Source of the DNA: a bacterium UBP1_UBA4771
Lineage (GTDB): Bacteria; Krumholzibacteriota; Krumholzibacteriia; Krumholzibacteriales; Krumholzibacteriaceae
Reading direction: 5' to 3'
Length of the DNA: 11,054 bases
NCBI GenBank assembly: GCA_002403295.1
Contig: DHHN01000043.1
Location: 1-11,054 of the forward strand
The translations under genes were made by a program, and so were the position numbers. The notes beneath the pieces are model-generated. The model was not told the origin of the DNA and did not search any database. It saw nothing but the letters and a program-made list of their open reading frames with translations. This document shows positions 1 through 6,610 of this stretch, in pieces (position 1 is the first letter of the stretch; every line of letters starts with the position of its first letter).

Positions 1-225
1 GTCGATCCCGGGGAGGAGCTCGTCGAGGAGACGCGCGTCGCAGATGTCCCCGCGCACGAACCGGAATCCGCTCCGCCCCCGCAGCGAGGCGAGGTTCTCG
101 AGATTCCCCGCGTACGTGAGCTTGTCGAGGACGGTGACCCGCGGCCCGCGGCCGGCGCGGAGCAGGTAGCGCGCGAAATTGGAGCCGATGAATCCCGCGC
201 CGCCCGTGACGAGTACGTGTTTCAT
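1..225 (-). CDS. rfbB: dTDP-glucose 4,6-dehydratase, N-terminal part (runs off window)
   Basis: Only the first 75 codons are present; the gene continues past base 1. The start is the ATG at 225-223, preceded by a GGAGG ribosome site (minus strand, 238-234) with an 8-base spacer. The translation opens with MKHVLVTGGAGFIGSN, the GxxGxxG dinucleotide-binding loop of extended short-chain dehydrogenases. It is followed by LDKLTYAGNLENL, the stretch after beta-strand 2 that is highly characteristic of RfbB/RmlB, and by the GDICD strand near residue 60. The enzyme converts dTDP-glucose to dTDP-4-keto-6-deoxyglucose, the entry to dTDP-rhamnose and other 6-deoxysugars (family knowledge). It follows ugd by 34 bases, so it is probably in the same transcript. 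The catalytic Tyr-Lys pair lies outside the window. Identification rests on the N-terminus alone, but that N-terminus is distinctive. Confidence 0.9.
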   Translation of the reverse strand, partial: MKHVLVTGGAGFIGSNFARYLLRAGRGPRVTVLDKLTYAGNLENLASLRGRSGFRFVRGDICDARLLDELLPGID

Positions 226-233
226 CGACGGAT

Positions 234-238
234 CCTCC
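234..238 (-). promoter_or_regulatory. Shine-Dalgarno site of rfbB
   Basis: GGAGG on the minus strand, 8 bases ahead of the ATG at 225. It fixes the start of the partial dehydratase inside the 34-base gap after ugd. No promoter-like hexamers are visible in that gap. Confidence 0.7.
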
Positions 239-259
239 ACCGTTTCGGCCGCACCGCCC

Positions 260-1573
260 TCACGCGGCCGGCCGTCCGAATGAATGGTACCGGAAGCCCC
301 GCTCGGCCATGTCGCCGCTCTTGTAGATGTTGCGGCAGTCGAAGAAGACGGGCGCTTTGAGCGCCTGTTTGATCCTGTCGAGATCGAGCACGCGCAGCTC
401 GTTCCACTCGGTCATGATGACGAGCGCATCGGCGCCGGTCGCCGCCACGTACGCATCGTCGAAATACGCGATGCGGTCTCCGTAGAGCCGCCGCACGTTC
501 TCCATCGCGGCGGGATCGTACGCGTGCACCCGGGCGCCCGCATCGAGAACCCGGTCGATGAAGCGAAGCGCCGGCGCCTCGCGGACGTCGTCCGTATTCG
601 GCTTGAACGAAAGTCCGAGGACGGCGATCGTCGTGCCGGCGAGGGAGGGGATCTCGGCGCGCACCTTCTCGAGGAGCTTGTCGACGAGCGCCCGGTTGAC
701 CTCGTCGACGGCTCGGATGATGCGGAGCGGCGATCCCGCCTCGGCGGCCGTGTGGATGATCGCGGCGACGTCCTTCGGCAGGCACGAGCCGCCGTAGCCG
801 ACGCCGGCGTGGAGGAATTTCGGGCCGATCCGGCGGTCGAGCCCGATGGCGCGCGCCACGACGTCGACGTCGGCGCCGACCTTCTCGCAGAGCTCGGCGA
901 TCTCGTTGATGAAGGAGATCTTCGTCGCGAGGAAGGCGTTGCTCGCGTACTTGACGAGCTCGGCGGTCCGAATCGTCGTGAAGACGACCGGCGTCTCGAG
1001 GAGGTAGAGCGGCCGGTATATCTCCCCCATGATCTCCCGCGCGCGGTCGCTCTCGACGCCGATCACGACGCGGTTCGGACGCATGAAGTCCTCGATCGCC
1101 GACCCCTCCCGGAGAAACTCCGGATTCGAGACGCGGTCGAAATCCACGGTGCGCGAGAGGTTCTTCCGGATGATCTCGCCGACCCGCTCCGAGGTCCCCA
1201 CGGGAACGGTGCTCTTCTGCACGAAGACGGTGTAGCCCTCCATGTTCGAGGCGATGTCGGCGGCCGCCTGGAACACGGCCGAGAGGTCGCACGAGCCGTC
1301 CTCGCGCTGGGGTGTCCCGACGGCAGAGAATACGACGGCCGATTCCCTGACGGCGCTCCCGAGATCCGAGGTGAAGAGGAGACGGCCGGCGCGGCTGTTC
1401 CGGTCGACGAGGTCCTTGAGCCCGGGCTCGTAGATCGGCATCACGCCCGCCTTGATCGACTCGATGCGCGCCTCGTCGATATCGACGCAGACGACGCGGT
1501 TGCCGAAGTCGGCGAGACAGGCGCCGCTCACGAGCCCGACGTAGCCGGTGCCGACCATGCATATCTTGAACAT
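260..1573 (-). CDS. ugd: UDP-glucose 6-dehydrogenase
   Basis: This cytosolic enzyme oxidises UDP-glucose twice with NAD+ to give UDP-glucuronate, a precursor of capsule, exopolysaccharide and lipid-linked sugars. The product is 437 residues, normal for the family. The N-terminal Rossmann fold starts MFKICMVGTGYVGL. Further family motifs follow: VGTP at 85-88, QKSTVPVGT at 119-127, NPEFLREGSA at 150-159 (E152 is the expected catalytic Glu), ELVKYASNAFLA at 205-216 (K208) and GYGGSCLPKD at 259-268, with the thioester-forming cysteine at 264. The C-terminal UDP-binding domain carries GLSFKPNTDD and ends with a HAYDP strand. The ATG at 1573 directly abuts the TAA stop of the upstream SDR gene (no intergenic base), and an AAGGGAG ribosome site lies about 7 bases before it. 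The sequence cannot fully exclude a UDP-sugar dehydrogenase of other specificity (for example ManNAc), but the motifs fit UDP-glucose best. Confidence 0.93.
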   Translation of the reverse strand: MFKICMVGTGYVGLVSGACLADFGNRVVCVDIDEARIESIKAGVMPIYEPGLKDLVDRNSRAGRLLFTSDLGSAVRESAVVFSAVGTPQREDGSCDLSAVFQAAADIASNMEGYTVFVQKSTVPVGTSERVGEIIRKNLSRTVDFDRVSNPEFLREGSAIEDFMRPNRVVIGVESDRAREIMGEIYRPLYLLETPVVFTTIRTAELVKYASNAFLATKISFINEIAELCEKVGADVDVVARAIGLDRRIGPKFLHAGVGYGGSCLPKDVAAIIHTAAEAGSPLRIIRAVDEVNRALVDKLLEKVRAEIPSLAGTTIAVLGLSFKPNTDDVREAPALRFIDRVLDAGARVHAYDPAAMENVRRLYGDRIAYFDDAYVAATGADALVIMTEWNELRVLDLDRIKQALKAPVFFDCRNIYKSGDMAERGFRYHSFGRPAA

Positions 1574-2584
1574 TTACGTCTCCCTTGCGACGCGTTCCCA
1601 GTGGGCGAAGAGATCTCCGAGCATCGTATCGACGCCGATCGAGCGCTCGAATCCGCAGTCGCGGACGAGCTTCGCGTTGTCTCCGACGAGCATCTGAATG
1701 TCGGCCGGCCGCAGGAGCCGGGGATCCTCCTCCACGGCGACCTCCGCCCCGCAGGCGCGGACGAAAAACGAGAGGGCATCGCCGAGCGCCACGCCCTCGC
1801 CGGAACATACGTTGTATATCTCGCCCTCCGTTCCGCGCTCGAGAAGCAGGCGATAGGCGCGGACGACGTCCCGCACGTCGAGGTAATCGCGGACGACGTC
1901 GAGCCTGCCCGTGCGTACGACGGGCGGCCTCTTCCCCGCCGCGATCTCGGCGCACTGCTTCGCGAACGAGGGCAGGACGAAGCGTTCGGGCTGTCCGGAT
2001 CCCGTGTGGCCGAAGCTCCTCGTCGCGACGACGTCGAGCGAGTAGGAGCGCGCGTACTGGACGGCGAGCATCGTCTGCGCCGCCTTGCTCACCGCGTACG
2101 GGCTCGCAGGCTCGACGCGGCTCCGCTCTCCGAGCGGCATCTCGCTCCGGGGTCGCGCGCCGTACTCCTCGGCGGAGCCGATCGAGAGGACTCGCATCTT
2201 TCCCGACGCGGTCCGGGCCGCCGGGCACGCGGGGCTCGCCGCTCGCACCGCCTCGAGGAGGTTCAGCGTGCCGAAGACGTTCGTCTCGAGCGTCGCCCGG
2301 GGCGCCTCGAGGGAGGCCGCGGCCGAGCTCTGCGCGGCGAGATGAACGACGCCGTCGGGACGGACGCCTGCGACGAGCTCGCGCACCGCCGACGCGTCTT
2401 CGAGATCGCAGCGCCGGAACGCGACGCCCGCGGGGAACGCGGGTTCCCCCCGTCCGCCGGGGGCCGCGATGTCGGTCGCGACCGCCTCGTGCCCGGCATC
2501 CGCGAGCTCGGCCATGAGATGCGCACCGACGAATCCGGACGCCCCCGTGACGAGCACCTTCATGCGTTCGACCGGATCGCTCAT
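1574..2584 (-). CDS. NAD(P)-dependent SDR of the GDP-6-deoxymannose reductase / GDP-mannose dehydratase type (second of a tandem pair)
   Basis: An extended short-chain dehydrogenase of 336 residues. The GxxGxxG loop is VTGASGFVGAH (G14, G17, G20). HLAAQSS at 81-87, GSAEEYG at 136-142 and the catalytic YxxxK as SPYAVSK (Y163, K167) follow. The C-terminal half has RDYLDVRDVVRAY and YNVCSG, as in GDP-6-deoxy-D-mannose reductases (Rmd). Differences from its upstream neighbour: FGHTGSGQ replaces the usual FNHTGPGQ, losing the Asn, and an Ala/Pro/Cys-rich insertion sits near residues 116-129. It probably acts on a GDP-4-keto-6-deoxyhexose; the exact product (D-rhamnose, 6-deoxytalose or other) cannot be read from sequence. 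The chosen start, ATG at 2584, overlaps the upstream TGA as ATGA. The internal ATG at 2563 (MKVLVTG) matches the usual family start better, but neither start has a strong ribosome site. Confidence 0.75.
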   Translation of the reverse strand: MSDPVERMKVLVTGASGFVGAHLMAELADAGHEAVATDIAAPGGRGEPAFPAGVAFRRCDLEDASAVRELVAGVRPDGVVHLAAQSSAAASLEAPRATLETNVFGTLNLLEAVRAASPACPAARTASGKMRVLSIGSAEEYGARPRSEMPLGERSRVEPASPYAVSKAAQTMLAVQYARSYSLDVVATRSFGHTGSGQPERFVLPSFAKQCAEIAAGKRPPVVRTGRLDVVRDYLDVRDVVRAYRLLLERGTEGEIYNVCSGEGVALGDALSFFVRACGAEVAVEEDPRLLRPADIQMLVGDNAKLVRDCGFERSIGVDTMLGDLFAHWERVARET

Positions 2585-3543
2585 TTCCGCGCGGGCACCC
2601 CCCGCCAGAAGTCGAGGAGATCCCGCAGGGTCTGCTCGAACGGGATAACTGGCTTCCATCCCGTGTCCGCGGCGAACTTCGCGTTGTCCCCCTCGAGGTG
2701 CGGAACGTCGCTCGGCCGCATTCGGGAGGGCTCCTGCGCGATCTCGACCGTGAGGCCGCTCATCGCGACGAGCATGTCGAGCACGTCGCGGATGCGATGG
2801 CTGCTGCCCGAGCAGAGGTTGTAGACCTCGCCGCTCCGCCCCTTCTCGAGCGCGAGCCAGTACCCGCGCGCGATATCCCGCACGTCCGTGAAGTCGCGCC
2901 TCGCCTCGAGGTTGCCGACTCTGATGACGGGCGGCCGCAGGCCGCGCTCGATGTCGACGAGCTGCTTGGCGAAGTCGCTGCAGACGAATATCGGCGGGCG
3001 GCGCGGCCCCGTGTGGTTGAAGCCGCGCGTGCGGACGACGTCGGTCCGGTAGCTCATGTAGTACTGATAGGCGAGCATGTCCTGCCCCACCTTGCTCACC
3101 GCGTAGGGGCTCAAGGGCCGGAGCGGATTCGTCTCGCGGATCGGCACCTCGTCCGGGTGCACCATCCCGTACTCCTCGCTCGAGCAGGCGATCTGGATGC
3201 GGCAGTCGAGCTTGATCTTGCGCACCGCCTCGAAGACGTTGAGCTGCCCGATGATGTTCGTCACGAGCGACTCCGTGGGAGCGTTCCACGAGGTCGGCAC
3301 GAAGCTCTGCGCGGCGAGGTGGAAGATCCAGTCGGGGCGGATCTCCTCGATCGCGTCGCGCGTCGACGTGGCGTCCCGCAGATCGCACTCGACGAGCTTC
3401 ACCCGCTCCCAGATGTGGTCGATATTCTCCGTTCTGCTCCGCCAGCGGATGATCCCGCACAGCTCGACGTCCTTCTTCGTGAGGCACAGATCGGCGAGGT
3501 GGCTCCCCGCGAAACCGGTGATGCCGGTTATCAAGACTTTCAT
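2581..3543 (-). CDS. rmd: GDP-6-deoxy-D-mannose reductase-like SDR (GDP-mannose 4,6-dehydratase family), first of a tandem pair
   Basis: A 320-residue cytosolic SDR acting on GDP-sugars. It has the GxxGxxG loop TGITGFAGSH (G7, G10, G13), HLAAQSF at 75-81, SSEEYGM at 121-127, and YAVSK with Y147 and K151. FNHTGPRRPP follows at 175-184, then RDFTDVRDIARGYW and YNLCSG. From memory, the SSEEYGM motif, the VGNLEARRDFTDV segment and the length match Bacillus-type Rmd more closely than classical GMD, which is about 370 residues and starts TGITGQDGSYLAE. Rmd reduces GDP-4-keto-6-deoxymannose to GDP-D-rhamnose. The stretch GIIRWRS followed by NIDHI resembles GMD, so a dehydratase role remains possible. 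The start ATG at 3543 has an AAAGGGG ribosome site 7 bases upstream. It is the first gene of the sugar operon, and its TGA overlaps the next start. Confidence 0.75.
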   Translation of the reverse strand: MKVLITGITGFAGSHLADLCLTKKDVELCGIIRWRSRTENIDHIWERVKLVECDLRDATSTRDAIEEIRPDWIFHLAAQSFVPTSWNAPTESLVTNIIGQLNVFEAVRKIKLDCRIQIACSSEEYGMVHPDEVPIRETNPLRPLSPYAVSKVGQDMLAYQYYMSYRTDVVRTRGFNHTGPRRPPIFVCSDFAKQLVDIERGLRPPVIRVGNLEARRDFTDVRDIARGYWLALEKGRSGEVYNLCSGSSHRIRDVLDMLVAMSGLTVEIAQEPSRMRPSDVPHLEGDNAKFAADTGWKPVIPFEQTLRDLLDFWRGVPARK

Positions 3544-3574
3544 CGCTTCGCCCCTTTGCGGGAGTTTCGGGCCC

Positions 3575-3609
3575 GCCGGAGAGCGCGGACGAGCGCCCCG
3601 CGCGCCGGC
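3575..3609 (-). other. GC-rich hairpin in the presumed leader of the sugar operon
   Basis: Reading the minus strand, GCCGG (3609-3605) and GCGCGG (3603-3598) can pair with CCGCGC (3588-3583) and CCGGC (3579-3575). This gives an 11-bp stem with a 1x3 internal loop and a 9-base terminal loop. It lies between the candidate promoter and the ribosome site of the first sugar gene. There is no T-run after it, so it does not look like an intrinsic terminator. In DNA this GC-rich, such stems also arise by chance. Confidence 0.3.
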
Positions 3610-3636
3610 CGCTCCGGAGATCCGTTTAATCGAATC

Positions 3637-3666
3637 ATGGTAATGAATGTACGCCGCCGCCGTCAA
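3637..3666 (-). promoter_or_regulatory. Candidate sigma70-type promoter of the nucleotide-sugar operon
   Basis: On the minus strand, TTGACG (3666-3661, 5 of 6 consensus) is followed after 18 bases by TACCAT (3642-3637, 4 of 6). It sits in the 141-base spacer between the permease and the first sugar gene. The stretch from about 3624 to 3650 is conspicuously AT-rich for this window. Predicted transcription would begin near 3630, leaving a leader of about 87 bases. The minus-10 match is modest. Confidence 0.45.
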
Positions 3667-3684
3667 CGTGAATCGGGCCGGTTC

Positions 3685-4965
3685 TCAGCGGTACACGAAC
3701 CAGAGTACGACGTACGAGACGCCGGTCGCGGCGATCGTAAAGGGGACGCCCATCTTCATGAACTGGACGAAGGTCACCGGGTTCCCGTCCCGCTTGAGGA
3801 GCCCCATCGCCACGATGTTCGCCGAGGCGCCGATCGGCGTGACGTTCCCCCCGAGGCAGGAGCCGATGAGGAGACCGAAGACGAGGATCTCGACCGAGAT
3901 CCCGAGCTGCGGCGCAAGGCGTATCACGACCGGCAGCATCGCCGTCACGTAGGGGACGTTGTCGATGAACCCCGAGAAGAGCACGGACGCCCACACCACA
4001 ATCGAGTAGACGGCGAATGGGGCCGTCCCCCGCAGTCCCGCGAGCTTCTCGACGACGGCGTCGATCACGCCTCGCGACTCGAGCATCCCGACGAGCACGA
4101 ACACGCCCGCGAGAAAGGCGGCCGTGTCCCAGTCGAATCCTCGCAGAACGCGGCCCGCGCGGCCGCGCTCGCTCGCCCCGTACCACGCGAGCCCCCCGAT
4201 CCCACCCGCCATGCACACGGCGCCGCCGAACCAGACAAAGCCGGGATCGACGAAGGAGGCGACGGAAAGAAGCAGGATGAGGAGCACGAGGAGCATCGAG
4301 GGGACGAGGCTCGCGACACGCGTCACGGGGATCCGGTCGGGCTTGTTCTTCATGTTCCTGAAGAAGAAATGGAGCACGACGAGGCTCACGACGGCGCCGA
4401 GCTGGACGAACCAGAAGATGCCGGGCTTCACCGTTCCTGTCCCGTCGCGCATCGGATAGAAGATGAACTCCATGAAGTTCATCTTCATCGACGCGGCGAG
4501 TATCATGCTCGGCGGATCGCCGATGAGGGTCGCCGTGCCCTGCAGGTTCGAGCTTATGGCGAGCCCGATGATGACGGGCACGGGCGAGATCCCGGCCTTC
4601 CGGGCGAGCTGGAGCGCCACCGGCGCCACGATGAGCGTCGCCGCGACGTTCTCGACGAACATCGAGAGGACGGATGTGAAGGCGATGATCGAGAAGAAGG
4701 CGACGCCGAGGTTCGGGCTCCGGTTGATCAGCGTGTCGGCGATCGCCTCCGGCACCCGCGATATGATGAAAAGCTCTGCGACGATGAGGGTGCCGGCGAA
4801 GATGCCGAGCACGTTCCAGTTCACGCTCGGAACGATCTCGCCGAAGCGGAGCGACCCTGCGACGAGGGCCGCGGCGATCCCGCCCCATGCGACGATCGAT
4901 CTGCGGCCGCGGACGATCACGAGCCCCGCGTATACCGCGAGAAAAATGATCACGGCCCGCGTCAT
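3685..4965 (-). CDS. Inner-membrane permease of the ion transporter superfamily (ArsB/NhaD/CitMHS/P-protein-like)
   Basis: A 426-residue, strongly hydrophobic protein with roughly 11-12 membrane segments in two related halves. In half one, FVENVAAT (103-110) is followed by SSNLQGTATLIGDPPSM (138-154). In half two, FIDNVPYVTAML (333-344) is followed by GSCLGGNVTPIGASAN (368-383). These paired signatures, an acidic-Asn pair in a helix and then a GTATLIGDPP or GGNxTxIGASAN hairpin, are typical of the ArsB/NhaD/SLC13-like superfamily (Pfam CitMHS type). The polar loop RNMKNKPDR near 203-211 is a likely cytoplasmic connector. The substrate is not readable: Na+/H+ exchange, arsenite, or a di/tricarboxylate or other organic anion are all possible. 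The ATG at 4965 overlaps the pyrF TGA as ATGA, with GAGGAGG about 10 bases upstream, so the gene is the tail of the pyrimidine operon. Its own stop is followed by no visible intrinsic terminator. Confidence 0.82.
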   Translation of the reverse strand: MTRAVIIFLAVYAGLVIVRGRRSIVAWGGIAAALVAGSLRFGEIVPSVNWNVLGIFAGTLIVAELFIISRVPEAIADTLINRSPNLGVAFFSIIAFTSVLSMFVENVAATLIVAPVALQLARKAGISPVPVIIGLAISSNLQGTATLIGDPPSMILAASMKMNFMEFIFYPMRDGTGTVKPGIFWFVQLGAVVSLVVLHFFFRNMKNKPDRIPVTRVASLVPSMLLVLLILLLSVASFVDPGFVWFGGAVCMAGGIGGLAWYGASERGRAGRVLRGFDWDTAAFLAGVFVLVGMLESRGVIDAVVEKLAGLRGTAPFAVYSIVVWASVLFSGFIDNVPYVTAMLPVVIRLAPQLGISVEILVFGLLIGSCLGGNVTPIGASANIVAMGLLKRDGNPVTFVQFMKMGVPFTIAATGVSYVVLWFVYR

Positions 4966-5699
4966 GCGGCCCCGGCCTCCTCGAGCTCTCTGAGGATCGC
5001 GCGGGCGGCCTCGACGGGCGAAGGAGCGTCGATGATGGGGCGACCGACGACGAGGTAGTCGGATCCCGCCTCCCGGGCCGCGCGGGGAGTGGCGATCCTC
5101 TTCTGGTCCCCCGCTCCCGCGCCGGCCGGACGGATCCCCGGCGTGACGACGGCGAACGAATCCCCGAGCTCCCGCTTTATCTCGCGCGCCTCCTCGACCG
5201 AGGCCACGACTCCGTCGATCCCCGCTTCCCGGGCGAGCGCGGCCCGGCGAAGCACGTGGTCGCGAACGGCTCCCGGGACGCCGAGAATCCGCTCGAGATC
5301 ACCCGCCGAAAGGCTTGTCAATACGGTGACTCCGACGATGATGGGCCGCGCCGTTCCGCGGCGCGCCGACTCCTCCGCCGCGGCGCCCGCCGCCGCGCGC
5401 ATCATCTCGACGCCACCCGACGTGTGGACGGTCATCATCGAAACGCCGAGCGTCGACGCGGCGCGCACCGACCCCGCGACGGTCTGGGGTATGTCGTGAA
5501 ACTTGAGGTCGAGAAATATCGACGCGCCGAGCCCCTTCGCCCCCTCGACGATCGAGGGGCCCTCGGCCGTGAAGAGGCGGCTTCCGATCTTGAACCACGA
5601 GACCGCGGGAGAGAGCTCCCGGACGAGCGCGAGGGCGCGTCCGCGCTCCTCGACGTCGAGAGCCGCGATGACGGCGGGGGCCGCGCGGCGGACGTTCAT
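4962..5699 (-). CDS. pyrF: Orotidine 5'-phosphate decarboxylase
   Basis: Catalyses the last step of UMP synthesis, decarboxylating OMP to UMP in the cytosol. It is 245 residues, the usual size of the bacterial (non-fused) form. Key parts: IAALDV with D15, FKIGS with K37, and the catalytic block LDLKFHDIP with D64, K66 and D69, the DxKxxD charge network of the family. TPGIRP at 186-191 and VVGRPI at 217-222 form the phosphate-binding end of the TIM barrel. The ATG at 5699 overlaps the pyrD TGA as ATGA, and GGAGG lies 5 bases upstream, inside the pyrD tail codons. The stop overlaps the permease start. Identification is firm. Confidence 0.96.
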   Translation of the reverse strand: MNVRRAAPAVIAALDVEERGRALALVRELSPAVSWFKIGSRLFTAEGPSIVEGAKGLGASIFLDLKFHDIPQTVAGSVRAASTLGVSMMTVHTSGGVEMMRAAAGAAAEESARRGTARPIIVGVTVLTSLSAGDLERILGVPGAVRDHVLRRAALAREAGIDGVVASVEEAREIKRELGDSFAVVTPGIRPAGAGAGDQKRIATPRAAREAGSDYLVVGRPIIDAPSPVEAARAILRELEEAGAA

Positions 5700-6610
5700 C
5701 TCTTCCTCCTCTTCCGCGGCTTCGCCCCGGGCGGTCCGGCGGCGCCGCGAGCCTCGAGCGCGTCGACGATGCGCTCGGGCAGACCGGGATCGTAGAAAAT
5801 CGCCGTCCCGACCTCGACGGCCGCTGCTCCCGCCGCGAAGAACTTCTCCGCGTCCTCGACCGACGAGATGCCGCCCGAGGCGACGACGGGGATATCCACG
5901 GCTCGCGCGATCCGCCACACGGCATCGAGCGCTACGGGGAATATCGCGGGGCCCGAGAGCCCGGCGCGTTCGCGCCGGAAGACCGGCTCGAGCCCCGGGC
6001 CGCGGAGATCCATGCCGAGGACCGTGTTGATCGCGGTGACGGCGTGGGCCCCGCCCTCGGCCGCGGCCCGCGCGAGGATCGTGATGTCGGCGGTGTTCGG
6101 CGTGAGCTTCGCGACGATCGCGGCCTCCGGAAGCGCCTCGCGCGCCGCGCGCACGTACCGCTCGACGAGAGCGGGATCGCCCCCGATGCTCATCCCGCCG
6201 CAGTCGACGTTCGGGCACGACAGGTTGAGCTCGACGGCGTCGACGATATGCGCCGCCGCGGCGGCGTCGAGAAGCGGGCGGTACTCGTCCCAGCCCTCGG
6301 CCCCGAGGCTCACGACGGCCCGCGCGCCCGCCTCGACGAGACGCGGGAGCTTTTCCGCGAAGAACCGCTCCGCTCCGACGTTCTCGAGCCCGATGCTGTT
6401 GAGGAGCCCCGCGCTCGTCTCCCAGAGGCGGCGCCCCGGGTTGCCCGCGCGCGGACGGAAGGTGACGGTTTTCGTCACGACGGCGCCGATCCGCCGAAGA
6501 TCGATGAGCTCCTCGTACTCGGTGCCGTACCCGGCGGGGCCGGAGGCGAGGAACACGGGGTTCCGGAACTTCGCGGGACCGATGGAGAACGCCGCGTCTC
6601 GCGCCTTCAT
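5696..6610 (-). CDS. pyrD: Dihydroorotate dehydrogenase, class 1B catalytic subunit
   Basis: The FMN-containing TIM-barrel subunit that oxidises dihydroorotate to orotate and passes electrons to PyrK. It is 304 residues long, normal for class 1. Visible motifs: NPVFLASGPAGYG at 17-29, VVTKTVT with K47, NSIGL at 71-75, and ELNLSCPN at 127-134 with C132, the cysteine base that marks class 1 enzymes (class 2 uses serine). INTVLGMD (194-201), ASGGISS (244-250) and the VGTAIF phosphate-binding strand follow. Adjacent pyrK supports class 1B (NAD-linked) rather than 1A. The start ATG at 6610 overlaps the pyrK stop as ATGA. The C-terminus ends KPRKRRKR. That basic tail is encoded by the purine run that also serves as the pyrF ribosome site, so it may be a by-product of translation signals rather than a functional tail. 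Confidence 0.96.
   Translation of the reverse strand: MKARDAAFSIGPAKFRNPVFLASGPAGYGTEYEELIDLRRIGAVVTKTVTFRPRAGNPGRRLWETSAGLLNSIGLENVGAERFFAEKLPRLVEAGARAVVSLGAEGWDEYRPLLDAAAAAHIVDAVELNLSCPNVDCGGMSIGGDPALVERYVRAAREALPEAAIVAKLTPNTADITILARAAAEGGAHAVTAINTVLGMDLRGPGLEPVFRRERAGLSGPAIFPVALDAVWRIARAVDIPVVASGGISSVEDAEKFFAAGAAAVEVGTAIFYDPGLPERIVDALEARGAAGPPGAKPRKRRKR

Noticed and set aside
222..2228. A 668-codon minus-strand frame over ugd
   Set aside because: It is out of frame with ugd, Arg-rich and lacking motifs, while the ugd frame shows a full set of family motifs.
284..2824. An 846-codon open frame on the plus strand opposite ugd and the SDR genes
   Set aside because: Its translation is charged low-complexity sequence rich in Arg, Asp, Glu and Val with no recognisable domain. 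The opposite strand holds three well-supported genes; such antisense frames are normal in high-GC DNA.
2581..3543. Calling the first SDR gmd (GDP-mannose 4,6-dehydratase) outright
   Set aside because: The length and the SSEEYGM/VGNLEA motifs fit Rmd better, and the TGQDGSYLAE start of GMD is absent.
3685..4965. Naming the permease arsB or nhaD
   Set aside because: The paired signature supports only the superfamily; no arsenic or sodium-specific neighbour or residue pattern supports a specific symbol.
2698..5058. A 786-codon open frame on the plus strand across the SDR gene and the permease
   Set aside because: His/Arg/Asp-rich translation with no family motif, spanning an operon boundary on the other strand; a shadow of real genes.
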